A stretch of DNA of 64,000 nucleotides from assembly GCF_030436115.1 (NCBI RefSeq), contig NZ_CP129407.1:213265-277264 (forward strand). The letters run 5' to 3'. This document shows, in pieces, positions 35,824 to 44,919 of the stretch. Source of the DNA: Borrelia sp. P9F1 (GTDB lineage Bacteria; Spirochaetota; Spirochaetia; Borreliales; Borreliaceae). Each line of letters begins with the position of its first letter. Position 1 is the first letter of the stretch. The notes below the pieces were generated by a model. It made no database searches and had not been told where the DNA came from. It saw only the letters and a program-made list of their open reading frames with translations. The position numbers and the translations under genes were made by a program.

Positions 35824-37185
35824 ATGAGAAAGTTATTTAATTTGCTAAATCCAGCGCCCCACATCAAAAGAGTAGACAAGAACATAGAAGATTCGTTGTA
35901 CAAAAGACTAAGGCTTCAGATATTCGTGTCGATATTCATTGGATATGCTGGGTTTTATTTAACAAGAAAGATTTTTTCATTTGCTATGCCAGAGCTTGAA
36001 AAAGTTGGTTTTGGGAAAGGTCAATTGGGATTAATTTTATCTGGCGTTTCAATCGCATATGGCTTCTCTAAATTTATAATGGGAAGCGTATCGGACCGAA
36101 GCAATCCTAGGTATTTTCTATCGCTGGGATTACTATTAACGGCAACAATCACTGTTATATTCGGTTTATTTCCATGGAAATTAATTGATACCATGACGGC
36201 CGTAGTGCTCATGTTCATTCTAATGTTCTTAAACGGATGGGTTCAAGGCATGGGATGGCCAGCTTGCGGGCGTACTATGGTTCATTGGTGGTCAACAAAA
36301 GAGAGAGGAATAACCGTTGCTACTTGGAACGTAGCGCATAATACGGGAGCGGCCTTCTCTGGAATCATATCTTCCTGGGCCTTACTTCACTTCAATGAAT
36401 GGGAAGCTGTGCTCTACGTACCAGCAGGCATAGTGGTAGGAATTGCAATATTTGTTCTTCTCACACTAAGAGACACTCCCCAATCTGTAGGTCTACCTCC
36501 AATTGAAGAGTATAAAAACGATTATCCCGAAAACTACACAAAAAAGGTTGAGGAAGAACTTAACGCAAGGGATATATTCATAAAATATGTTCTTAACAAT
36601 AAACTACTTTGGTATATAGCTATTGCTAATGCATTTGTATACTTTATAAGATACGGTGTTCTGGACTGGGCACCCACATATCTCTTACAAGTCAAGAATT
36701 TTTCTATAAAAAATTCAGGATGGGCATATTCCCTTTATGAGTTTTCAGCTATTCCTGGAACAATAATTTGCGGATGGATATCCGACAAAATTTTTAAGGG
36801 AAGAAGAACTGAAACTGGAATAATTTTTATGGCTGCCACTCTCATCACGGTAGTTGTATACTGGCAATTACCAGAAAATACTCCGACACTTACAACTATC
36901 CTTTTGGCAATAATAGGGTTCTCAATTTACGGGCCTGTTATGCTCATTGGCCTTCATGCTCTTGATCTTGCACCCAAAAAGGCTGCCGGCACTGCCGCAG
37001 GGTTTACAGGATTATTTGGATATATAGGAGGTTCTGTAACTGCCAGTGCTATTACAGGATTTGTGTTGCAATACTTCAATTGGAATACCTATTTTTATCT
37101 ATTAATAATTTGTTGCATATTTGCAATAACTTTCATGGGTTTAACGTTTAGACAAGAACAAAAAGTGAACGGAAAGCCAAAGTAA
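35824..37185 (+). CDS. glpT: Glycerol-3-phosphate/phosphate antiporter GlpT
   Basis: The 453-residue major-facilitator protein has 12 predicted helices. It matches the organophosphate:phosphate antiporter pattern: FIGYAGFYLTRKIFSFAMP at the first helix with the substrate Arg, and the family signature NGWVQGMGWPACGRTMVHWW near residues 137-156. It imports glycerol-3-phosphate in exchange for phosphate. GGGGAG precedes the ATG. Together with glpQ it sits between glpK and glpD, an arrangement known from relapsing-fever but not Lyme Borrelia. Confidence 0.95.
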   Translation: MRKLFNLLNPAPHIKRVDKNIEDSLYKRLRLQIFVSIFIGYAGFYLTRKIFSFAMPELEKVGFGKGQLGLILSGVSIAYGFSKFIMGSVSDRSNPRYFLSLGLLLTATITVIFGLFPWKLIDTMTAVVLMFILMFLNGWVQGMGWPACGRTMVHWWSTKERGITVATWNVAHNTGAAFSGIISSWALLHFNEWEAVLYVPAGIVVGIAIFVLLTLRDTPQSVGLPPIEEYKNDYPENYTKKVEEELNARDIFIKYVLNNKLLWYIAIANAFVYFIRYGVLDWAPTYLLQVKNFSIKNSGWAYSLYEFSAIPGTIICGWISDKIFKGRRTETGIIFMAATLITVVVYWQLPENTPTLTTILLAIIGFSIYGPVMLIGLHALDLAPKKAAGTAAGFTGLFGYIGGSVTASAITGFVLQYFNWNTYFYLLIICCIFAITFMGLTFRQEQKVNGKPK

Positions 37186-37270
37186 GTGATAACAAGATAA
37201 CATAGTGATTACATGGAAATAGAGGATTAACAACTATATAATGTAGTGATCATAATATGAGAGGTTCAAT

Positions 37271-38284
37271 ATGAAACAAATAAATCCCCAATTATTACTG
37301 TTAGTAATAATTTCTCTTCTCGTTTTTTCTTGTGAGAAGAAAAAAATAGGCATAAAGAAGGCATCACCTTTGGTTATAGCGCACAGAGGTGCTAGTGGCT
37401 ACTTGCCGGAACACAGCCTAGAAGCTAAGGCATACGCCCATGCTTTGGGGGCTAATTACCTAGAGCAGGACATTGTTTTGACAAAAGATAACATCCCCAT
37501 CATAATGCACGATCCAGAAATTGACACAACAACAAATGTTGCAGAAATATTTCCCAAAAGGATCAGAGAAGATGGTAGATATTATTCCGTAGACTTTACA
37601 CTAAAAGAGATCAAATCACTAAAACTTAGAGAGAGATTTGATCCTAAAACTGGAAAACCAGTATACCCCAACCGTTTTACCTTAAATGAATATAATTCCC
37701 GAGTCCCAACTCTGGAAGAAGAAATACAATTCATACAAGGATTAAACAAAAGTACAGGGAGAAATGTTGGAATTTACCCTGAAATTAAAAAACCTTTTTG
37801 GCATAAACAACAAGGGAAGGACATCTCTAGGATTGTGGTAGAAACTCTACACAAATATGGTTATAAATCAAAAGAAGACAACGTTTATCTTCAGTTATTT
37901 GATTTTGAAGAACTTAAAAGGATAAGAGAGGAGCTTGGTTATAAGGGGAAACTTGTAATGCTCATTGGCGAAAATGATTGGAATGAGGCACCCACAGACT
38001 ATGAGTATATTAAATCAGAGGAAGGTATAGCAGAAGTTGCAAAGTACTCTGACGGAATTGGACCCTGGATACCTCAAGTCATAATTGATGGAAAGATAAC
38101 AGGCCTTATTCCTTTAGCACATAAACACAAGATGGAAGTTCATCCCTATACTGTAAGAATTGATGCATTGCCTTCTTATGTAAAAGAAGCAGACGAATTA
38201 TTAAATTTACTATTTAACAAAGCAAAGGTGGATGGAGTATTTACAGATTTCCCCGATGTGGTACTGGGCTTTATAAGAAAATAA
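37271..38284 (+). CDS. glpQ: Glycerophosphodiester phosphodiesterase lipoprotein GlpQ
   Basis: The 337-residue protein has a lipoprotein signal ending LVFSC (Cys21), then a GDPD TIM barrel: IAHRGASGYLPEHSLEA with the catalytic His/Arg/Glu, YLEQDIVLTKD with metal-binding Glu and Asp, and IIMHDPEID with the second catalytic His. It frees glycerol-3-phosphate from deacylated phospholipids such as glycerophosphocholine, feeding GlpT. GlpQ is a classic serological marker separating relapsing-fever from Lyme Borrelia. A TATAAT (37237-37242) lies upstream without a good -35 box. Confidence 0.97.
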   Translation: MKQINPQLLLLVIISLLVFSCEKKKIGIKKASPLVIAHRGASGYLPEHSLEAKAYAHALGANYLEQDIVLTKDNIPIIMHDPEIDTTTNVAEIFPKRIREDGRYYSVDFTLKEIKSLKLRERFDPKTGKPVYPNRFTLNEYNSRVPTLEEEIQFIQGLNKSTGRNVGIYPEIKKPFWHKQQGKDISRIVVETLHKYGYKSKEDNVYLQLFDFEELKRIREELGYKGKLVMLIGENDWNEAPTDYEYIKSEEGIAEVAKYSDGIGPWIPQVIIDGKITGLIPLAHKHKMEVHPYTVRIDALPSYVKEADELLNLLFNKAKVDGVFTDFPDVVLGFIRK

Positions 38285-38320
38285 ATTTATTATTAATAAC
38301 AAGGAGAATATTTAATTTTT

Positions 38321-39886
38321 ATGAGTGGAGAAAACGAAAAAAAAGAATTGAAAGATCTTGATGGCCAAGATTTTGACCTGATAATAGTCGGTGGGGGTGC
38401 TACAGGTCTGGGTATTGCCATAGATTCCGTTACAAGAGGGTATAAAACCTTGCTTGTTGAAAAGTTTGACTATGCGAAGGGTACATCTTCAAAATCAACT
38501 AAACTGATACATGGTGGAGTGAGGTATTTGGCTCAATTTAATATACCTTTGGTGAAAGAGGCGCTACACGAGAAGGCTTTGTTAGAACAAAATGCCCCTC
38601 ACTTGGTTAATGAATGTGCTTTTGTTACGCCCATATATAACATCTTCAGCCTCCCATACTACTATTTCGGATTAAGTTGGTATCACAATCTTCTTGGGAA
38701 GCATAAAAAGGCTAAGTACAAAACAAGGTTACTATCAAAATCCGCAACAATAGAGAAAATACCAAACATTAAAACAGAAGGACTTAGGTGCTCGGTTTTG
38801 TACTACGATGACTCCTTTGATGATTCTAGAATGGCTATAAGCATGCTTAGAACTTTTACTGAAAAAGGTGGCGTTGCGTTTAACTATACAGAGCTTGTAA
38901 ATTTTATCAAAGCGCATGGCAAAATATCAGAGGCTGTTATTAAAGACAGAATAACTGATAAACAAGTTACTATAAAGAGTAAATGCATAATCAATGCAAC
39001 GGGAATTTTTGCAGATGAGATTAGAAAAATAGACGATCCTAACGCCCCTAATATCATTAGGCCTTCTCAAGGAACACATCTAATAATTAAGAAAGATAAA
39101 TTTCATACAGACTATGCAATGCTTATGCCAAAAACAAGTGATAATAGAGTCTTATTTGCCCTACCTTGGTACGATGGAGTTGTTTGTGGAAGTACAGATA
39201 TCCCAATAGATAAAATTGAAGAAGAACCTAAGTGTCTAGAAAGTGAAATTGAATTCATAATAGATAATATGAACGATTATTTAAATACTAAAATAAAGAG
39301 AAGTGATGTTAAGAGTGCCTATGCAGGTATTAGACCGCTCATAGTAGACCCTAAAGGAGAGCAAAACACCTCAAAAATATCAAGAGATGAAAAAATATTT
39401 ATCTCGGAGTCGAATCTTATCACAATTGCTGGGGGGAAGTATACCACTTTCAGAAAAATGGCTGAAAAGACACTAAAGACAGCAATAGATGAAAAATTAA
39501 TACCGGACTCAATCTCTAATACAGAAAATCTAAAATTGCACGGATACATGACAAAGGAAGACGTGCTTAAAATTCCTGAACCCTTTAGAGTCTATGGAAG
39601 TGATTTTAAAATCTTAAACGAAATGGAAGGCTTTAATAATAAGATACATGAAGATTTATCTTTAAATGAAGCTCAAATCACATTTGCCATTGAATTCGAA
39701 CAAGCAAAAACTGTAGAAGATGTTTTAGCAAGAAGAACAAGATCACTACTATTGAATGCAAAAGCTACAATTGAAGCCACACCAAGGGTTGCTGAGATTA
39801 TGATGCAAAGACTCGGCAAATCCGAAGAATGGAAAAATGACCAAATAAAAACTTTTTCAGAGACAGCACAAAAATATTTAGTCTAG
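38321..39886 (+). CDS. glpD: Glycerol-3-phosphate dehydrogenase GlpD
   Basis: The 521-residue FAD enzyme has the dinucleotide fold DLIIVGGGATGLGIAIDS near residues 19-36, the SSKSTKLIHGGVRYL segment that contacts FAD and substrate, and the late FAD motif ITIAGGKYTTFRKMAE. It oxidises glycerol-3-phosphate to dihydroxyacetone phosphate, linking the operon to glycolysis. AAGGAG lies upstream at somewhat wide spacing. It is the last gene of the operon; a strong hairpin begins at its stop codon. Confidence 0.96.
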   Translation: MSGENEKKELKDLDGQDFDLIIVGGGATGLGIAIDSVTRGYKTLLVEKFDYAKGTSSKSTKLIHGGVRYLAQFNIPLVKEALHEKALLEQNAPHLVNECAFVTPIYNIFSLPYYYFGLSWYHNLLGKHKKAKYKTRLLSKSATIEKIPNIKTEGLRCSVLYYDDSFDDSRMAISMLRTFTEKGGVAFNYTELVNFIKAHGKISEAVIKDRITDKQVTIKSKCIINATGIFADEIRKIDDPNAPNIIRPSQGTHLIIKKDKFHTDYAMLMPKTSDNRVLFALPWYDGVVCGSTDIPIDKIEEEPKCLESEIEFIIDNMNDYLNTKIKRSDVKSAYAGIRPLIVDPKGEQNTSKISRDEKIFISESNLITIAGGKYTTFRKMAEKTLKTAIDEKLIPDSISNTENLKLHGYMTKEDVLKIPEPFRVYGSDFKILNEMEGFNNKIHEDLSLNEAQITFAIEFEQAKTVEDVLARRTRSLLLNAKATIEATPRVAEIMMQRLGKSEEWKNDQIKTFSETAQKYLV

Positions 39887-39919
39887 TTAAGAAGGGGATT
39901 CTTGAATCCCCCTCTTAAC
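39886..39919 (+). terminator. Terminator of the glp operon
   Basis: Arms 39886-39900 and 39905-39919 pair over 15 positions with one A-C mismatch and a GGGG/CCCC core; the loop is 4 bases. T-rich sequence follows about 10 bases later. It starts at the last base of the glpD stop codon. The remaining 213 bases to the convergent DUF327 gene show no gene that I can support. Confidence 0.8.
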
Positions 39920-40132
39920 TTCAGTGATGTTTTTACAAAAATGATATGCAACTTATAATGACATCCCGTGTCACCAAAAGGTCAAATAAAAGCAGCACAA
40001 CAACTTTGAAATAGCAACAGAACAGCTAGAGTGTAAAACATAGACAACCATTGCATAACTTGACTACCTCCATACCTTAGATTATCTAGATATAAAAAAA
40101 TTACATAGAAAATTATGACCTTCATACTGGCC

Positions 40133-40627
40133 TCATCTAAGCAAATTTACAAGCAATCCCTGTATTTCTTCAAGACTACTTAAAAGTTTAATTTGAGAAC
40201 CTTGGTTCTGCAGTACCGAATAAGCAAGTTTATCAAGCTTTTCATTAATAATTTTAATAATGCAATACTTGGGCCTCTTGAGCTCTCCTGTACTCCCTCC
40301 CTTTTGCTCTTTAAGAGAAACAGAGGAAGACACAACAACAGATAAAAATTCCGATATAGTTTTCTTATAAAGAATTACATTCTGACGAGAAGGCTCGCTT
40401 AAAAGCTTTTCTCCAATATCATTAATCTCATCCAACATACTCTTAATAAAATCAAGATTAAATTCCCCATTTTCAAGCAAAATAAAATGTTTATCTTCTC
40501 TTATGAATTCTGATTTGAATACCGAAGAAAAAACACCTGATTTACCTACATCAACCTTTTTCTTATTCTTCTCATAATCTCTCGGTTCAAGACTTAAAGC
40601 ACCTGCTACTGAATTATTAATCTTCAT
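40133..40627 (-). CDS. DUF327 (YaaR-like) family protein (BB0244 homologue)
   Basis: The 164-residue helical protein has no signal. The centre and end fit the DUF327 pattern: PSRQNVILYKKTISEFLSVV, then RPKYCIIKIINEKLDKLAYSVL and a closing helix KLLSSLEEIQGLLVNLL. Family function is not established. Its first 11 bases lie inside the upstream bactofilin gene, so it is coupled to it. Being last in the M23-bactofilin operon, it may act in the same envelope process, which is inference. Confidence 0.72.
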   Translation of the reverse strand: MKINNSVAGALSLEPRDYEKNKKKVDVGKSGVFSSVFKSEFIREDKHFILLENGEFNLDFIKSMLDEINDIGEKLLSEPSRQNVILYKKTISEFLSVVVSSSVSLKEQKGGSTGELKRPKYCIIKIINEKLDKLAYSVLQNQGSQIKLLSSLEEIQGLLVNLLR

Positions 40628-41168
40628 CTGCCTTACTCATATCATTGAATAAGTATTTACTACCATCACATATTTGAAAACTCCTATCAATTCTCTCTCT
40701 TTTCAGCCCCTTATTCACTTCAACTAAAATATCCTCATTTATCTTATAAGAACCTGTATAAATAAATACATCCTTCTCAGAAAGTCCAAGGTTTCCAGTA
40801 CCTATGTTCATATATCCATCAATAATGGCACCTTCTTCAACTTCAATTGACCTGCACGAAATATTACCAATCACACACCCCGACTGAAAAACCTTAATTT
40901 TGTTGTCAGCGTATATATTTCCAAAAACTATCCCAGAAATAACAATCTCATTTGCATTAATGTTTGACTTAATTCTTCCTGTTTCTCCTACTATGACTCT
41001 CTTAGTAGAACTAATGTTTCCAAGAAAATCTCCATCAATGCGAATAAAGTTATTTGAGATTAATTCTCCCTTAAAAAAATCATTCTTTCCAACTATCGTT
41101 TTGATTTCATCAAAAACAAAAGTTGATGCTACTTTTTTCCTATTACTTGAACTCAAAAAATTCAACAC
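40617..41168 (-). CDS. Bactofilin-family cytoskeletal protein (BB0245 homologue)
   Basis: The 183-residue protein has a bactofilin core (about residues 20-135) of repeated beta rungs: TIVGKNDFFKGELISNNFIR, IDGDFLGNISSTKRVIVG, NANEIVISGIVFGNIYAD, CVIGNISCRSIEVEEGAIID. A charged C-terminal tail of about 45 residues follows. Bactofilins guide peptidoglycan insertion. It lies directly after an M23 peptidase gene (its ATG is the next base after that stop) and overlaps the DUF327 gene, so the three form a tight operon. Confidence 0.87.
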   Translation of the reverse strand: MLNFLSSSNRKKVASTFVFDEIKTIVGKNDFFKGELISNNFIRIDGDFLGNISSTKRVIVGETGRIKSNINANEIVISGIVFGNIYADNKIKVFQSGCVIGNISCRSIEVEEGAIIDGYMNIGTGNLGLSEKDVFIYTGSYKINEDILVEVNKGLKRERIDRSFQICDGSKYLFNDMSKADED

Positions 41169-42194
41169 CTACTTTGAAGCTCCCGTTGATAGATTTAAAT
41201 ACATATCTGGATTTACAACCTGAGACCCTATGCGAACTTCATAGTGAAGATGAGGTCCTGTAGAATACCCTGTCTGACCAAGAAATCCAATCACCTGCCC
41301 TTTCTTAACATAAGAGCCCTTTGAGGTGTTTAATCGAGACAGATGGGCATAAAGAGTTGAAAGTCCATATTTATGCTTAATTTGTACAAAGTTTCCATAG
41401 CCTGTAGACTGATGACTAGCCCTAATAACCTCTCCATCAGCGGCTGCAACAATAGCTGTCCCGATTCTCACACCCGCAAGATCTATTCCTTTGTGAATAT
41501 ACCATTGTCTAGTAAAAGGCTCAATAGCCGGCCCAAAATGCAGAGAAATAATACCATCTCCTCTAACGATCGGCCAAAGCGAGGGAATATCATTTAACAA
41601 TTTATTTTGTGAATGAAGCAATTTAACTATGCTCTTAAGAGGAGGAATCGAGCCCTCTATTGTGCTTTTAACATTTTTAAGATCACTCAATTCCTTAATT
41701 GCGTTAGCCTCTAATACCTGCAAATCAAGGAAATCTGAAAGATCGCCATCAAATTTGTTGCGGGTCAAATCAATGTCATTCCCTTTTATTTTCAAGGCAG
41801 TTCTGAGCTCGTCTAGTACTCTAGAAAAATTACTGGCAACAGAATTAATCTCAACAACAGTGTTTCTGAAATCCTCAATCTCAGTTTCCGCAAGTTCATA
41901 ATTTTTCTCAGTAGACCTAACAATAGATGTAAGAGTAACATAATTGATAGCCAGTAAAACGAATCCTATAAAAATAACAGAAAAAAATAAAAAAAATAAA
42001 AAAAGAGTTAAGAAAGAAATCTTTATATTCTTAACATTCCCCTTAACATGAGGAACAATCATGAAGCTAACATTTTGGCTGAAAAAAGAATAAGTATTAC
42101 TTAAAAATTTAAGAAAAGAGCTAAGGATTGTAAGAAAAACCTTACCCAATCCTTTTAAAAATAAGATCATTCTAAATCTCATTTTCTTTCTCAT
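41169..42194 (-). CDS. Membrane-anchored M23 peptidase (BB0246 homologue)
   Basis: The ATG at 42194 (341 residues) has GAGG at about 11 bases; a GTG three codons earlier is too close to it. One membrane helix (about 57-85) follows a basic cytoplasmic N-terminus, then a periplasmic coiled coil (about 90-180) and an M23 domain with zinc ligands in HKGIDLA and HLHYEV plus YAHLS. All catalytic residues are present, so it is probably an active endopeptidase rather than an EnvC-type activator. The coiled coil could link it to the bactofilin system encoded next. Confidence 0.9.
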   Translation of the reverse strand: MRKKMRFRMILFLKGLGKVFLTILSSFLKFLSNTYSFFSQNVSFMIVPHVKGNVKNIKISFLTLFLFFLFFSVIFIGFVLLAINYVTLTSIVRSTEKNYELAETEIEDFRNTVVEINSVASNFSRVLDELRTALKIKGNDIDLTRNKFDGDLSDFLDLQVLEANAIKELSDLKNVKSTIEGSIPPLKSIVKLLHSQNKLLNDIPSLWPIVRGDGIISLHFGPAIEPFTRQWYIHKGIDLAGVRIGTAIVAAADGEVIRASHQSTGYGNFVQIKHKYGLSTLYAHLSRLNTSKGSYVKKGQVIGFLGQTGYSTGPHLHYEVRIGSQVVNPDMYLNLSTGASK

Positions 42195-42413
42195 CAAGAA
42201 CACTACCTCACTAATCCCTAAAAAGCCCCCGGCAAACTCGTTCGCAATCCAGGCCTCAATTACTTTAAAAGCACGATCCTATTCCAAAATCTGCTCTATC
42301 CCATAGTTATTATCTCATAAACAATTCACAAATTAGCCACTCAAAAAACCATAATGACGCCAAAAGTGAAGCAAAAATACACAAACCAAAATAAATGGTT
42401 TATTATTTATACA
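42195..42413. other. Divergent region between the M23 peptidase and rdgB, 219 bases
   Basis: No gene seen. The part nearest the M23 gene is richer in G+C than usual here, with a small GCGAA/TTTGC stem on the minus strand. Towards rdgB there is a TATTAT -10-like box only about 9-14 bases before the ATG. Confidence 0.5.
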
Positions 42414-43013
42414 ATGAGAACATTATTCTTTGCAACTGCGAATGTAAACAAGGTAAACGAAGTGAAGGGGATTTTAGATGTTCATAACGTAAGACTTGAA
42501 ATTCCTAAGAATTTTGGTGTAAGAGAAACAGGAACCACTTTTAAAGAAAATTCTTTACTTAAAGCTAAAGCTCTATTTGAGCTTCTAGACGGAAAGTATC
42601 ACGTCTTTAGTGAAGATTCTGGTCTGTGCATTGAGGCCTTAAATTTAGAGCCTGGTATTTATTCCAAAAGATATGGTAAATATAAACTCGGGAAAAAACT
42701 TACTACTCATGAGAAAAATCAGCTCATTATCGATTTGATGAAAAGTAAGACAAATAGAAAAGCATATTTTGTATGTATGGTTAGCCATATTTCAACGGAT
42801 GGACAAATAAATAACTTTGAAGGCGTCTTTAATGGTAGCATTGCTTCTGATATTAACTGTTGTCAAAAGAATGGGTTTGGGTATGATCCAATATTTCTGA
42901 CTAATAACAATAAAAGACTCAGCGAGTTAAGTCTTGCAGAAAAAAATAAGATATCTCACAGAGGAATTGCGTTTGCGAAATTTAAAGATTTTATAATGGA
43001 TCATCTGGCTTAA
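42414..43013 (+). CDS. rdgB: Non-canonical purine NTP pyrophosphatase (RdgB/HAM1)
   Basis: I chose the ATG at 42414 (199 residues) because the family begins [19 protein letters not shown]; the frame is open 20 codons further. Conserved parts are [37 protein letters not shown] and SHRGIAF. It removes ITP, dITP and XTP from the nucleotide pool. There is no ribosome site, and TATTAT/TTATAC lies just before the start, so the transcript may be leaderless. Confidence 0.94.
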   Translation: MRTLFFATANVNKVNEVKGILDVHNVRLEIPKNFGVRETGTTFKENSLLKAKALFELLDGKYHVFSEDSGLCIEALNLEPGIYSKRYGKYKLGKKLTTHEKNQLIIDLMKSKTNRKAYFVCMVSHISTDGQINNFEGVFNGSIASDINCCQKNGFGYDPIFLTNNNKRLSELSLAEKNKISHRGIAFAKFKDFIMDHLA

Positions 43014-43015
43014 TA

Positions 43016-43025
43016 CTAAATTTAG
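43016..43025. promoter_or_regulatory. CTAAATTTAG palindrome after rdgB
   Basis: A 10-bp perfect palindrome in the rdgB-pepF gap, the same core as at 29504-29513. In DNA this AT-rich a chance match is quite possible. Confidence 0.25.
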
Positions 43026-43135
43026 GATCAGCTATATATAAATTTTCCGTTTATTGTAAAATTTAAAGCAAAGATTTAGAATGGTTACTGTTCGTAATTA
43101 GGGTTGATATCGTGTTAAGTAAAGGGGAAAATTTA

Positions 43136-44905
43136 GTGATAGATAGAAGCAGAGTCAATGAGGATGATAAATGGGATTTGTCTTCTCTGTTTAAGAATGG
43201 TGAAGAATATAGACAGAAAATAGGGGAAATCAAATTAAAAATTGAGGAGTTTAAGAAATATGAGAAATTAGTGTTTGATTTAAACATATTCAAACAAGCC
43301 TTAAATGCCTACTACGAAATTGGGGAAGAATTAGAAAGAACAACTTATTACACGCACCTCCAGTTAGAAACAGATGTAAGTGACAAAACTTCAAATGAAC
43401 TTCGAACAATGAATGTTAATTTGGAAACGGAAGTGTCAAATGCTACTTCATTTTTTATTCCAAAAATACTGAAAACAGACACAAAACAAATAGAGGAATG
43501 GCTTGAAGATACAGAACTTAAAGACAAAAAAGTGGCTATTGAAAACATCTTAAGAGAAAAAGAACATATTTTAAGTGAGGATGAAGAGAAAATATTAGCC
43601 AATTATACGTCTCTTCATTCATCTTATAATGACATATTTTCTGTATTAACTAATGCTGACATGGAATTTGGAGAGATCGATGGGAAGCCTTTAACCAATT
43701 CCACTTACAGCTTATTTCTTCATAGTGAAAACCAAGAAATAAGGAGAGACGCTTTTTTAAAATTTTATAAAGAATATCAGAAACATGAAAATACATTGGC
43801 TAGTCTTTTAATCGCTGATATAAATAAAAGTAAATTCCTGGCCAAAACAAGAAAATTTGAAGACACTATTTCAATGAGGCTTTTTGGAGATAATATCGAC
43901 AAAAAGGTTTATCTGAATCTAATTGAAACAGTTAACGAAAACTTACCTGTTGTCCATGAATACTATGAATTTAGGAAAAACATACTCAAACAAGAGTATC
44001 TTAATCACTATGATGTTTACGTCCCTCTGACGAAAGACATCATATTTAAAAATTCCTTTAATGAAGCTTGTTCTACAATCTTACGATCTCTAGAAATACT
44101 GGGAAGCGAATATACTGAAGTACTCAGGAAAGGATTTTTTCAAGATCGTTGGGTTGACAAATATGAAAATAAAGGAAAGAGATCTGGTGCTTTTAGTGCA
44201 GGCTCTTACAATGGTAAACCGTACATACTCATGAATTATAAAGACGAATCGATAAGGGAAATGTTTACCCTAGCACACGAGGCAGGACATTCTATGCATT
44301 CTTATTTCAGCATTAAAAATAATCCATTCCCCCATTATCAATACTCTATTTTTGAAGCAGAAATAGCATCCACAGTAAATGAACAGATACTTGCAGATTA
44401 CTTACTAAAAAATGAAAAAGATATTGAAAAAATAAAATACATAAAATTAACCCAAATTGACGATCTACTTGCAACATTTTTCAGGCAAACGATGTTTGCT
44501 GAATTTGAATACATTATTCATGGAATGATCAACAAGAGCGAGCCTGTGGTAAAAGATACACTGAGAGCAACTTATGCAGGATTACTAGAAAAATATTTTG
44601 GTCCAAGTCTTAAATTTGATGAAAATAGCTCCCTAGAATGTCTGAGAATTCCTCATTTTTATTCGTCTTTCTATGTGTATCAATATGCAACAGGCATTAC
44701 AGCTGCTCTTTTGATATACAAAAACATAAAAGACAACAAAAAAGATGCAATAAAGAACTACATAGAATTTTTAAAGACAGGAGGTTCAAAATACCCTCTA
44801 GATTCTTTAAAAGTTACCGGAGTTGATTTAACTTTAAAATCAACGATAGAGAATACAATTAACATATTCAAAGATCGTCTTGAAGACGTAAGGCAATTAT
44901 TTTAG
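43136..44905 (+). CDS. pepF: Oligoendopeptidase F (M3B)
   Basis: I chose the GTG at 43136 (589 residues) because AAAGGGG lies about 9 bases upstream; a GTG eight codons earlier has no such site. The zinc site is HEAGHSMH (HEXXH) in FTLAHEAGHSMHSYF, and the third ligand Glu is in FEAEIASTVNEQ. It hydrolyses peptides of about 7-17 residues in the cytoplasm, useful to a peptide-scavenging auxotroph. Length is typical. A CTAAATTTAG palindrome is 111 bases upstream. Confidence 0.95.
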   Translation: MIDRSRVNEDDKWDLSSLFKNGEEYRQKIGEIKLKIEEFKKYEKLVFDLNIFKQALNAYYEIGEELERTTYYTHLQLETDVSDKTSNELRTMNVNLETEVSNATSFFIPKILKTDTKQIEEWLEDTELKDKKVAIENILREKEHILSEDEEKILANYTSLHSSYNDIFSVLTNADMEFGEIDGKPLTNSTYSLFLHSENQEIRRDAFLKFYKEYQKHENTLASLLIADINKSKFLAKTRKFEDTISMRLFGDNIDKKVYLNLIETVNENLPVVHEYYEFRKNILKQEYLNHYDVYVPLTKDIIFKNSFNEACSTILRSLEILGSEYTEVLRKGFFQDRWVDKYENKGKRSGAFSAGSYNGKPYILMNYKDESIREMFTLAHEAGHSMHSYFSIKNNPFPHYQYSIFEAEIASTVNEQILADYLLKNEKDIEKIKYIKLTQIDDLLATFFRQTMFAEFEYIIHGMINKSEPVVKDTLRATYAGLLEKYFGPSLKFDENSSLECLRIPHFYSSFYVYQYATGITAALLIYKNIKDNKKDAIKNYIEFLKTGGSKYPLDSLKVTGVDLTLKSTIENTINIFKDRLEDVRQLF

Positions 44906-44919
44906 GAAAGGGCAGGCTT

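Noticed and set aside
35715-38320. Recent horizontal insertion of glpT-glpQ with mobile-element ends
   Set aside because: No terminal repeats, integrase or transposase remnants; base composition and ribosome sites look like the neighbours. Loss in Lyme species is as good an explanation.
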